DNA of 37,302 nt, from contig CAYVIB010000042.1 of NCBI GenBank assembly GCA_964451365.1, positions 1 through 37,302 of the forward strand. The letters are read 5' to 3'. Positions 16,944-25,315 of this stretch are shown piece after piece. Origin of the DNA: CAYVIB01 sp964451365. GTDB lineage: Bacteria; Pseudomonadota; Gammaproteobacteria; Pseudomonadales; Cellvibrionaceae. A program made the translations under genes and the position numbers. The notes under the pieces were generated by a model. The model did not search any database. It was not told the DNA's origin and was given only the letters and a program-made list of their open reading frames with translations. Positions within the stretch are counted from its first letter, which is position 1. The number at the start of each line of letters is the position of its first letter.

Positions 16944-18782
16944 TTGAATCACACCGGCATCCCTACTCCAGCAATAATAACCACGTCGTCAGCCAATGTC
17001 GGGGAACGAGAGATAGCGACAATCGGCGGGCTGCTGGCGCGGATATTCGTTGTCGTTTTGGTTGGGCTGGCCGCCACATCCACCTTGGCCGATGAAAGCC
17101 AAAAAATATCCACTCCTCCCGGTCAAAAACCAATCCCAAATGATCAAGCATGCCAACCGGCGCCAATGAACCGCCATCAGTACGCCGAATTTCTGATCTC
17201 CGACGAAAGGCCGGCAAGCCTGGCCGCGCTCGAAGGCAAAACCATTGGAGAGATCGAGTTTATTATTCTCGATGTGTTCGATACCGAACTGGAACGGGAA
17301 AATACTTCCCTGTATCGCTTTCTCAACCGCCTCCACGTGCAAACAAGGCAGAAAGTGATCAAATCACAACTGCTGTTTAGGCAGGGGGATTCTTTTAAAA
17401 GCTCTCAAATTACCGAAAGTGAGAGAATACTCCGCTCGCGCTCTTACCTGATCAGTGCCTTTATCATGCCGGGCAAAATCTGCAGGGACAGTGTTGAGCT
17501 TACCGTGGTGACCAAGGATTCCTGGACCACACAGCCGGAAACCACGTTTAGCCATACCGGTGGAGAGACCGAGTCTGGCTTTGGCCTGAGCGAAGGAAAT
17601 ATTTTCGGCACCGGAGGCAGTTTCAGCTTTGGCTACCAAACGTCACAAAATCGCGACCGGGTCTACTACAAATTCAGCAATCCCTACTTTCTCAACCAGC
17701 CCATTGATATCACCCTCGGCTATGCCGAAACAACGGATGGGGAGGACACGGTATTTCGCCTGTCGCACCCGTTCTACTCGCTGACAACACCCTACGCCAT
17801 GGGTGTCAGTTCGGAAACCATCAACAGCGTGGAAAAAATCCGCCAGGGTGATGTTCTGCTCAACGAATACAAGCATAAAAGTGAAAACCTCAATCTATTT
17901 TACGGTGCCGCGCTGAATATCAGCGCCAGCTCCACCAGCCGGATTTATCTCGGTGCCACACACGACAAAAGTATTTACCGCGACGTTCCCACGTCGGTCG
18001 AACCTCCCCCCGTGGATGAAGAAATTCTTTATCCATGGATTGGCTACGAATACATCGAAAACAAATTTCGCGTGTACCACAACGTTAACCAGATTCAGCG
18101 ACCGGAAGATATTTCCGTGGGCGCCAACCTGTTCATCAAACTCGGCTACGGCGAAAGCGAATACCAGCACAGCGGGGAAGTCACTTTGTACAATGTCCGC
18201 TTTGACGACGTGCTGGGACTGGGCCGCTATCACCTGGTGACGTTCTCGGCATCTTTGGATGGACGAGACTACCACAAACGCAATGACATCGACGCGACCT
18301 TGTTTACCGGCAATGTCGGTTACAATGGTTTTATCGATAGCCAGAACCGCTGGTATGCGGGCGCCAGCTACAGTTGGGCGCAAAACCTGCCCCCACACCG
18401 GCAGATTACCGCAGGCGGCAGTGTTTCCCTCAGAGGGTATCCACTGGACTACCTGCGGGGCGACGAGTTGGCGCAGATAACGCTGGAGCGCCGCTATTTC
18501 ACCGATTTGCACCTGTTCAACGTTCTGCGCGTCGGCTATGTGGCTTTTTTCGATGCGGCAAAAATGTGGGGAGATAACAATCGTTGGAGGCAGATGAATG
18601 ATGGGGAATTTGCGCCGGCCAAGGGATCGCGAATGCTGTCAAACGTGGGTTTTGGCCTGCGGCTAACCTCCAGTAAAACCCATATTGGCAATGTCGTTCA
18701 TATCGATATTGCGTTTCCGCTGGCCGACCGGGATGTGGTGGACGGCTACCAGATTCGGTTTGAAGCGCAACAAACTTTTTAA
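16944..18782 (+). CDS. Omp85/BamA-superfamily outer-membrane protein
   Basis: This protein of about 612 residues has a late hydrophobic signal segment (LLARIFVVVLVGLAATSTLA) and a domain near residues 90-175 that looks like a single POTRA-type module (GEIEFIILDVFDTE ... VELTVVTKDSW). A beta-barrel of alternating strands follows, carrying the Omp85 hallmark SLRGY (in GGSVSLRGYPLDY) and ending in phenylalanine. BamA has five POTRA domains and TamA three, so this is a shorter relative whose job (secretion, assembly or lipid handling) is unclear. No ATG gives a sensible signal peptide; TTG 16944 is taken, and the true start may lie somewhat further in. It lies between the kinase and the response regulator and converges with the latter at a one-base gap. 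Confidence 0.75.
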   Translation: MNHTGIPTPAIITTSSANVGEREIATIGGLLARIFVVVLVGLAATSTLADESQKISTPPGQKPIPNDQACQPAPMNRHQYAEFLISDERPASLAALEGKTIGEIEFIILDVFDTELERENTSLYRFLNRLHVQTRQKVIKSQLLFRQGDSFKSSQITESERILRSRSYLISAFIMPGKICRDSVELTVVTKDSWTTQPETTFSHTGGETESGFGLSEGNIFGTGGSFSFGYQTSQNRDRVYYKFSNPYFLNQPIDITLGYAETTDGEDTVFRLSHPFYSLTTPYAMGVSSETINSVEKIRQGDVLLNEYKHKSENLNLFYGAALNISASSTSRIYLGATHDKSIYRDVPTSVEPPPVDEEILYPWIGYEYIENKFRVYHNVNQIQRPEDISVGANLFIKLGYGESEYQHSGEVTLYNVRFDDVLGLGRYHLVTFSASLDGRDYHKRNDIDATLFTGNVGYNGFIDSQNRWYAGASYSWAQNLPPHRQITAGGSVSLRGYPLDYLRGDELAQITLERRYFTDLHLFNVLRVGYVAFFDAAKMWGDNNRWRQMNDGEFAPAKGSRMLSNVGFGLRLTSSKTHIGNVVHIDIAFPLADRDVVDGYQIRFEAQQTF

Positions 18783-18783
18783 G

Positions 18784-19434
18784 TCAATCGATCGCCACCA
18801 ATCCAAGTCTTTCCGCTTTCACCACCGCCTGGGTGCGATTGCTCACATCCAGCGTGCGCATAATATGGGTCACATGCATTTTTACCGTGGTCTCCGCCAG
18901 GTTGAGCTGGCGGGCGATTTCCTTGTTGGATTTCCCTTCCGCGATCAATTGAATCACCTCCTGTTGCCTGCCGGTCAGGCCGGATGATCCCTGCGTGCCA
19001 TTTGACGCGGTAACCGGAACTTCCTGATCCAGTAGCACGGGCGGCACGTAAATATTGCCGGTCAATACCAGCCGTATGGCATTCACAACGGCGGAGCTAG
19101 AGGAGTCCTTGGGAATAAATCCCATCGCCCCGGCTTCCAGCGAGCGGGTAATATCGCTGCGCTGCGTGGAAGCGGAAAGCACCACCACCGGCAACACGGG
19201 AAACCGTCGGATAAATGCCTGCAAACCGGAAAGGCCCTGACTGTCGGGAAGATTCAAATCCATCAGTACCAGATCCAGCTCCGGGTGCTGTTGGGCACAC
19301 CTGACCGCCGTGTTGCTGTCGGCGGCTTCATATATCACGAACTCGCCGTTCGTCTCGTCGCGCAAGCCCGCCTCAAGCACATAGCGCATGCCTTCCCGGA
19401 ACAATTTGTGATCATCGACCAATAAAATATTCAA
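18784..19434 (-). CDS. NarL/FixJ-type response regulator with LuxR DNA-binding domain
   Basis: The 216-residue cytoplasmic regulator has a receiver domain in residues 1-120 (VDDHKLFREG with acidic D7/D8, phospho-acceptor D59 in LVLMDLNLPD, IPKD lysine). After a linker comes a LuxR-type helix-turn-helix (LTGRQQEVIQLIAEGKSNKEIARQLNLAETTVKMHVTHIM region, about 152-205). It is probably a transcription activator or repressor controlled by phosphorylation. The start is TTG 19434: the canonical MNILLVDDH start begins exactly there. It lies 24 bases after tyrS on the same strand, so it may ride on the tyrS transcript. The nearest kinase is the hybrid one at 14763-16553, a plausible but unproven partner. 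Confidence 0.9.
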   Translation of the reverse strand: MNILLVDDHKLFREGMRYVLEAGLRDETNGEFVIYEAADSNTAVRCAQQHPELDLVLMDLNLPDSQGLSGLQAFIRRFPVLPVVVLSASTQRSDITRSLEAGAMGFIPKDSSSSAVVNAIRLVLTGNIYVPPVLLDQEVPVTASNGTQGSSGLTGRQQEVIQLIAEGKSNKEIARQLNLAETTVKMHVTHIMRTLDVSNRTQAVVKAERLGLVAID

Positions 19435-19458
19435 ATTTTTTTCCCAGTCGTTTTATCG

Positions 19459-20775
19459 TTACCGGATTTCGAACAGATGATATTTCTTTTTCCCCAGTTT
19501 CACCACGAAAAATCGACTGAACAAGGCTGATTCCGGCATAAAACAGGATTCGGGATTAACGTTGCTGTCGACGGATTGCGGTATATCGTTGATAACCACA
19601 GCGCCCCTGCCCAAGGCATCTTTAACCTGTTTTCCCGACGGCGCCATGCCCGCGTCCACCAGCCACTGGGTGAGCGACTTGCTGTTCAGCTCCGCGCGCT
19701 GCAATTGGGAATACGGCAGGCCGTCGAGCTTAAGCTGCTCCAGGTCTGCCTCGCTCAACTCGCTCACCGCGCCGGAAAACAAAACCCGGGTAATACGCTC
19801 GGCCGCCGTCAATCCCCCATCGCCGTGAATAAGCCGTGTTACCTCCGTCGCCAACCGAGCCTGCGCCTGCGGCCGGCCCTGTGCATTTTTGTCCTCCGCC
19901 TCTATGCGATCGATCTCCTCGACGGACAAAAATGTGAAGTACTTTAAGAATTTGTAAACATCCGCGTCGGCGGTGTTGAGCCAGAATTGGTAAAAGGCGT
20001 ATGGCGATGTCTTTGCCGGCTCCAGCCATATCGTCCCGGACTCGGTTTTACCGAATTTTGTACCGTCAGCCTTTGTCACCAGCGGCAGCGTCAGGCCATA
20101 TACCTGGCCACCGTATAACCGGCGAGCCAGATCGGTTCCGCCGGTTATATTGCCCCATTGGTCGGACCCGCCAATCTGCAGGGTACAATTAAACCGCTTG
20201 TACAGTTCGGCGAAATCCAGCGACTGTAAAAGCATATAGGTAAATTCGGTAAATGAAATACCCGAGCCTTCCCGTTCGATACGCTGTTTGACCGATTCTT
20301 TCTGGATCATGTTGTTAACAGAAAAATGTTTGCCAACATCGCGCAGGAAATCCAGCACACTCATCCTGCCCACCCAGTCGAGGTTGTTGACCACCTCGGC
20401 GGAATTATCACCACAGTCAAAATCAATAAAGCGCGAAACCTGCTCCCTGATCTTTTCCACCCAGTCCGCCACCACCTCCGCCGAATTGAGCTGGCGCTCC
20501 TGGGCCTTGAAGCTTGGATCACCGATCAAGCCGGTAGCGCCCCCCACCAGGGCAATCGGTTTGTGGCCAGCCAGTTGGAAACGTTTAAGTGTCAGCAGCG
20601 GCACCAGACTGCCGATATGCAGGCTGTCGGCGGTGGGGTCGAAGCCACAGTAAAGCGTGCGAGGAGCCTCGGCAAGATGAACCGGCAACCTGTCATCTCC
20701 GGTCATCTGGGCAACCAGTCCGCGCGCCGTCAGGTCAGCCAGCAAGTTTTTATCTATACTCTGTGTTCCACTCAT
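19459..20775 (-). CDS. tyrS: Tyrosyl-tRNA synthetase, TyrRS type 1
   Basis: This 438-residue class I aminoacyl-tRNA synthetase charges tRNA-Tyr with tyrosine in the cytoplasm. The HIGH-type motif reads HIGS (in DSLHIGSLVPLL), the GGSDQWGN tyrosine-site segment is present, and the KMSKS-type loop reads KFGKT, as is normal for the E. coli-like subfamily. An S4 RNA-binding domain occupies the C terminus (GRGAVVINDIPQ). It starts at ATG 20775. Length and motifs match the family closely. It is divergent from the M23 peptidase gene, and the tyrS–M23–anmK neighbourhood is the same as in pseudomonads, which supports the assignment. Confidence 0.96.
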   Translation of the reverse strand: MSGTQSIDKNLLADLTARGLVAQMTGDDRLPVHLAEAPRTLYCGFDPTADSLHIGSLVPLLTLKRFQLAGHKPIALVGGATGLIGDPSFKAQERQLNSAEVVADWVEKIREQVSRFIDFDCGDNSAEVVNNLDWVGRMSVLDFLRDVGKHFSVNNMIQKESVKQRIEREGSGISFTEFTYMLLQSLDFAELYKRFNCTLQIGGSDQWGNITGGTDLARRLYGGQVYGLTLPLVTKADGTKFGKTESGTIWLEPAKTSPYAFYQFWLNTADADVYKFLKYFTFLSVEEIDRIEAEDKNAQGRPQAQARLATEVTRLIHGDGGLTAAERITRVLFSGAVSELSEADLEQLKLDGLPYSQLQRAELNSKSLTQWLVDAGMAPSGKQVKDALGRGAVVINDIPQSVDSNVNPESCFMPESALFSRFFVVKLGKKKYHLFEIR

Positions 20776-20970
20776 TTAGTCTAACCACCAAACTTATGAC
20801 AATTTTGCAATCAGGCGGGAACAATACAGAAAAAACCTGTCAAAACAAACTGTTAGCGCCTGAATTCATAACAATAAAACAAAAAGTGCAGCCGCGGGTG
20901 ATATTCGCACGGTTTTCTGTTATAAATTGGAAGGTTATGCTAGAAAATTGATTAAGAATTGAGTTCTGCG

Positions 20971-22359
20971 ATGCAAGCTATTGAAAAACCTAAAAATAAG
21001 CGCAAATCAGGCCTCCTCGGCCACCTTCCCAAAGGACATGTCATGGCAGTTTCGGCACTGGCGGCCGGCCTGGCGGTTTTCTCCATGCTGCCCAGTGAAG
21101 AAGCCTCCGCCAAGCGCCAGGTCCAGCAGCTGGAAATTCCCGCACTCGCTGCCATTCCGGAGCCTGAAGAGCCCCTGATCGAAGCGAACTATGCACCCAC
21201 CGTGGCCATCCATGCCACCGATACTCTCCGCCGAGTGACAGAAAAAGTGAAACCCGGCGATAACCTGTCGCTGATCTTCAAGCGCGCGGGGCTTTCCGAC
21301 CGACACATGATGGAATTACTGACCAGCAGCGCCGAAGGCAAAAAGTTGGCGGAGCTGTTCCCGGGTCACGAATTGGAATTTGCGCTCAATACCGATAACG
21401 AGATTCAGGCACTGAAATATACCAGGGATCGCCTCAACAGTTTTTCATTTGTTCGCAAGGGATCCGGTTTTGCCTACCAGCAAATCAAATTGCAACCGGA
21501 TATAAAATTAGCACTGCGCTCGGCACAAATTGAAAGCTCTTTGTTCAATGCGGGTAAGGATGCGCGGCTGGATGATAAAGTGGTCATGGAGCTGGCCAAC
21601 GTTTTTGGATGGGATATCGACTTTGCCCTCGATATCCGCAAGGGGGACAGCTTTAAGGTACTTTTCGAAGAAGCCTTTCTCGACGGCGAGAAAATCGGTG
21701 ATGGTCATATCCTGGCGGCGGAATTCGTCAACCAGGGGCAAACTTTCCGCGCTGTTCGATACACCAATGCAGAGGGCGAAAGCAACTATTACACCCCCAC
21801 CGGCGAAAGCATGCGCAAGGCCTTTTTGCGCGCGCCGCTCGACTTTCGCCGAATCAGTTCGAATTTCAATCCGAACCGCCTGCATCCGGTACTAAAAACC
21901 GTTCGACCCCACCGCGGTATAGATTACGCGGCGAATACCGGCACACCGGTATGGGCTTCCGGTGACGGTCGGGTAATCGCGTCCGCCTACAGCAGAGCAA
22001 ACGGAAACTACGTAATTATCCAGCACGGCAACGGTATTCAGACCAAGTACCTGCATTTGTCGAAGCGCTATGTAAAAAACGGGCAACGCGTCCGACAACA
22101 GCAGCGTATTGGCAGTGTCGGCGCCACCGGACTGGCGACCGGCCCGCACCTGCACTACGAATTTTTGATCAACGGCGTGCATCGCAACCCGCGGACCGTG
22201 GTGGATAAATTGCCGAAAGCAGAAGCCATTTCATCCGAGGAAATGGCGCACTTCCTGCGCCAGACTCAAACGTTGCTGGCGGAGTTAAACCCCGGCGCGG
22301 AAACCACCAAATACGCATCGTCAGAGGTTTCCGATTCCGGCGACAGCAAGCGACTGTAG
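20971..22359 (+). CDS. M23 family murein endopeptidase, MepM-like
   Basis: The 462-residue envelope protein is anchored by one N-terminal hydrophobic segment (residues 28-45, after a basic stretch). A LysM/OapA-like region follows (VKPGDNLSLIFKRAGLS), then a C-terminal LytM zinc-peptidase domain with H314 and D318 (HRGIDYA) and H393/H395 (GPHLHYEF). All zinc ligands and the catalytic histidine are present, so it should be an active DD-endopeptidase cutting peptide crosslinks in peptidoglycan. It starts at ATG 20971; a TTG four codons earlier is less likely. It is followed by anmK, which recycles murein fragments, so the pair connects wall cleavage and recovery. Confidence 0.92.
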   Translation: MQAIEKPKNKRKSGLLGHLPKGHVMAVSALAAGLAVFSMLPSEEASAKRQVQQLEIPALAAIPEPEEPLIEANYAPTVAIHATDTLRRVTEKVKPGDNLSLIFKRAGLSDRHMMELLTSSAEGKKLAELFPGHELEFALNTDNEIQALKYTRDRLNSFSFVRKGSGFAYQQIKLQPDIKLALRSAQIESSLFNAGKDARLDDKVVMELANVFGWDIDFALDIRKGDSFKVLFEEAFLDGEKIGDGHILAAEFVNQGQTFRAVRYTNAEGESNYYTPTGESMRKAFLRAPLDFRRISSNFNPNRLHPVLKTVRPHRGIDYAANTGTPVWASGDGRVIASAYSRANGNYVIIQHGNGIQTKYLHLSKRYVKNGQRVRQQQRIGSVGATGLATGPHLHYEFLINGVHRNPRTVVDKLPKAEAISSEEMAHFLRQTQTLLAELNPGAETTKYASSEVSDSGDSKRL

Positions 22360-22395
22360 CAGCGTTCGATATCATTCAGTGGTAGAGGACCCGCC

Positions 22396-23520
22396 ATGGC
22401 GTCAACGTCCAGTTTATACATCGGCCTTATGTCTGGCACCAGCGCGGATTGTATTGATGCCGCGCTGGTCAGTTTCGACGAACAAAATACCGTTCAACTC
22501 ATTGCGACCAGCGAATATCATTTCCCGGCGGAAATCAAACGCGCCATTCACGAACTTACCCATCCAGCCGGGAATGAGATTGATCGCATGGGCGTTCTCG
22601 ACCGGCAGATGGGAATTTTTTTCGCCGAAGCCGTCGAACAACTGTTAACGGAATCCGGCTATTCCGCACGGGACATTGCAGCTATCGGCAGCCACGGCCA
22701 AACCGTTCGCCACCGTCCCCGAAGTGTTCAGTTTCCCGAACCGTTTACCCTGCAAATTGGCGATCCGAATATTATTGCCCAACGCACCGGTATCACCACG
22801 GTGGCCGATTTTCGCCGGCGCGACATGGCCTGTGGTGGCCAGGGTGCGCCGTTGGCGCCGGCATTTCACTACGCGAGCTTTTATTCCGACCAGGAAACGC
22901 GCTGCATCGTGAATATCGGCGGTATCGCCAACATCACCTGCTTGCCGATTGACGGCAAGATAAAAGGTTTTGATACCGGTCCAGGCAATGTGCTTTCCGA
23001 CACATGGATACGCAAACATCGGGGCGAGGAATTTGACCGCGACGGTAACTGGGCACACAGCGGCCAGATCAACGAACCGATGCTGGAATTACTCCTGACC
23101 CATCCTTTTTTCCAATTGGCACCGCCAAAAAGTACGGGGAGAGAAGATTTCAATCAGCACTGGCTCGACTATATCCTGGCGCAGTGTAAAAAGATAAACC
23201 CCGAGGACGTGCAGGCGACCCTGGTAGAGTTGACTGCAAAGACAATTGCCGATGCGGTTACCCGATTGCTCGACAATGATATTGCGCTGTATGTGTGCGG
23301 TGGCGGTGCGCACAATAAATTCCTGATGTCACGCCTTCAGGCGGCCCTGCCGGAGGCAGACGTTTTGACCACCGACGCTCTTGGCATCAACCCCGACTGG
23401 GTGGAAGCGGTGGTATTTGCCTGGCTGGCAATGCGGACAATGAACTCGCTGCCCGGTAACCTGGCGCAGGTAACCGGGGCGTCATCCGATACCGTGCTGG
23501 GAGCCATTTATCCGGCCTGA
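22396..23520 (+). CDS. anmK: Anhydro-N-acetylmuramic acid kinase
   Basis: This 374-residue cytoplasmic enzyme phosphorylates and opens 1,6-anhydro-MurNAc released from peptidoglycan, giving MurNAc-6-phosphate for recycling. It has the N-terminal LMSGTSADCIDAALVSFD nucleotide-binding motif, GSHGQTVRH, NIGGIANIT, FDTGPGN and the C-terminal VCGGGAHN, all typical of AnmK. It starts at ATG 22396 with AGAGGA six bases upstream. It follows the murein endopeptidase by 36 bases and converges with the allophanate hydrolase gene with a single base between the two stop codons. No terminator is visible at that junction. Confidence 0.95.
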   Translation: MASTSSLYIGLMSGTSADCIDAALVSFDEQNTVQLIATSEYHFPAEIKRAIHELTHPAGNEIDRMGVLDRQMGIFFAEAVEQLLTESGYSARDIAAIGSHGQTVRHRPRSVQFPEPFTLQIGDPNIIAQRTGITTVADFRRRDMACGGQGAPLAPAFHYASFYSDQETRCIVNIGGIANITCLPIDGKIKGFDTGPGNVLSDTWIRKHRGEEFDRDGNWAHSGQINEPMLELLLTHPFFQLAPPKSTGREDFNQHWLDYILAQCKKINPEDVQATLVELTAKTIADAVTRLLDNDIALYVCGGGAHNKFLMSRLQAALPEADVLTTDALGINPDWVEAVVFAWLAMRTMNSLPGNLAQVTGASSDTVLGAIYPA

Positions 23521-23521
23521 T

Positions 23522-25315
23522 CTACTTGATCGTGTTGAGATAATTTCGCCAGCCACCAGTTTCGGTAATATCTGTCGCTGTTTCCAGTCCACAGGGCTCG
23601 CAAATAAAGCCCGTTTCCCAGGTTCCGTCTTCAAGCTCGACCTTTCCAAGTCCAAGCGGTGGTGGAATTTCAGCGACAAAGGAGCCCATATTTTCCACGG
23701 GTACCGACCAAACCTCCACATCAATGTAATTTCCCGCTTTCTCGTCGCGCTTGAGTCCCGGCCGATACGGCGGCCCGCCGGCCAGGGCGAAAAGGCGATA
23801 ACAGCCTGCCGTTCGGGTTTTACTTTTCAATACCCCGCCCCGCTCCGTCAACTGCCAGTTTAGCGGCAGCCCCTCCATATGAGCGCCGCAGACCACCACC
23901 GGTACCGTATTATACGGTTGCCTGAAACCTGTAGGAGTTTCCTGTCGCAACAATGCGGCAATTGACAACAGGTTTTTATCGCTAAACGCCCGATGAAATA
24001 ACGTGATACCAAACCCGACGCCGTTCGAATAAAAACCCGCGGGTAACGCAACGGCGGCACAGTCCAACAGGTTCATAAAATTGGTGTAGTACCCCAGGTT
24101 GGAATTATGTTTAACCGGCTCCCGCTCGATGTCCTTAAGGGTATAAATTGTTCCGTTGGTGGGTGTCAGGATCGCATCCACTTTTTCCAGTTCGATTTCC
24201 GCCTTCCGCTTCAACTCCATCAGCCGGTACCGGGCGGAAAAAGCGTCCGCGGCCGTCGCGTTTTTACCCGATGAAATAATGTCGTTGATTACCGGCAACA
24301 GGCTCTCGGGTTTCGTATCTATTAACTCCCTGACAGCCAGGTAACGTTCGGCCACCCAGGGACCTTCATAAAGAAGTTTTGCTGCCTCGATAAACGGGGA
24401 AAAATCAATATTGCTCAATTCAACATTCCGGCCGGCAATGTTTTGCAGCGCCTGGTGAAACAAATTTTCCGCTTCGGTATTGCCGAAAAAATTCAGCCGG
24501 GATGCTTGTGGGATGCCGATACGAACCGGTTTATCGGGCGAGCCGAAATAGCGCTGGGCGTTGCCATAAGTATTTTTTCGGGCATAGGGGTCGTCAGTAT
24601 CAAAGCGGGCGGCAATATCGAAAATCGTATTGGCGTCCTGAATATTGCGCGCAAAAATACTGACGCAGTCGAGACTTCGACAGGCGGGTACGACACCGCC
24701 GGTGCTAAGCAGGCCCCGCGACGGTTTCAGTCCGACAATATTATTCAATGATGCCGGGACCCGCCCCGATCCGGCGGTATCTGTCCCCAGCGAAAAACTC
24801 ACCTGTCGTTTTGCCACCGCCAGTGCCGAGCCGGAACTGGAACCGCCGGAAATATATTGCGAATTGTAGGCGTTGTGACACGGCCCCCACGGCTCCGGGG
24901 ATCGCACGCCCACCAACCCCGTGGCAAATTGATCCATATTGGTTTTGCCAATGGGAATAGCGCCGGCCTGGATTAACAGCCCGACCACAAAAGCGGATCT
25001 TGCGGGCAGGTAGCTGAAATCCGGACAAGCCGCCGTGGTGGGGGCACCCGCCAGATCGATATTATCCTTGATTGCAAACGGCACGCCGTAAAGCGGCAAC
25101 TGCTCGGGTGTTTTTCCCACCAGGGCATCCAGATATTTCTTAATTTCATCCCGGGTAAGAACATAAATCCAGATCGGGTTAAAAGGCTTTTCCTGTTTGG
25201 CCTTTTCAATAGCCGCGAATATCTGCTCTACCAGTTCCGCCGGCGTGAAATCGTTATTGTTGTAATGATTTTTTAATCCCACCAGGGTTAAATCTATCTC
25301 ACCCAAACGTCTCAT
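23522..25315 (-). CDS. atzF: Allophanate hydrolase, last enzyme of the guanidine/urea carboxylation pathway
   Basis: This 597-residue cytoplasmic amidase-signature enzyme converts allophanate to ammonia and CO2. The Ser-cisSer-Lys triad is visible: K83 (FAIKDNID), the serine cluster in GGSSSGSA (159-161) and the nucleophile S183 in GTDTAGSGR. A C-terminal domain of about 130 residues (from VVVCGAHMEGLPLNWQL) matches the extra domain of AtzF-type hydrolases. ATG 25315 overlaps the carboxylase stop (ATGA), giving coupled translation; the open frame runs further upstream into the carboxylase gene but is not coding there. It is the last gene of the riboswitch-controlled operon. It would serve either urea or guanidine breakdown; the riboswitch favours guanidine. 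Confidence 0.93.
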   Translation of the reverse strand: MRRLGEIDLTLVGLKNHYNNNDFTPAELVEQIFAAIEKAKQEKPFNPIWIYVLTRDEIKKYLDALVGKTPEQLPLYGVPFAIKDNIDLAGAPTTAACPDFSYLPARSAFVVGLLIQAGAIPIGKTNMDQFATGLVGVRSPEPWGPCHNAYNSQYISGGSSSGSALAVAKRQVSFSLGTDTAGSGRVPASLNNIVGLKPSRGLLSTGGVVPACRSLDCVSIFARNIQDANTIFDIAARFDTDDPYARKNTYGNAQRYFGSPDKPVRIGIPQASRLNFFGNTEAENLFHQALQNIAGRNVELSNIDFSPFIEAAKLLYEGPWVAERYLAVRELIDTKPESLLPVINDIISSGKNATAADAFSARYRLMELKRKAEIELEKVDAILTPTNGTIYTLKDIEREPVKHNSNLGYYTNFMNLLDCAAVALPAGFYSNGVGFGITLFHRAFSDKNLLSIAALLRQETPTGFRQPYNTVPVVVCGAHMEGLPLNWQLTERGGVLKSKTRTAGCYRLFALAGGPPYRPGLKRDEKAGNYIDVEVWSVPVENMGSFVAEIPPPLGLGKVELEDGTWETGFICEPCGLETATDITETGGWRNYLNTIK

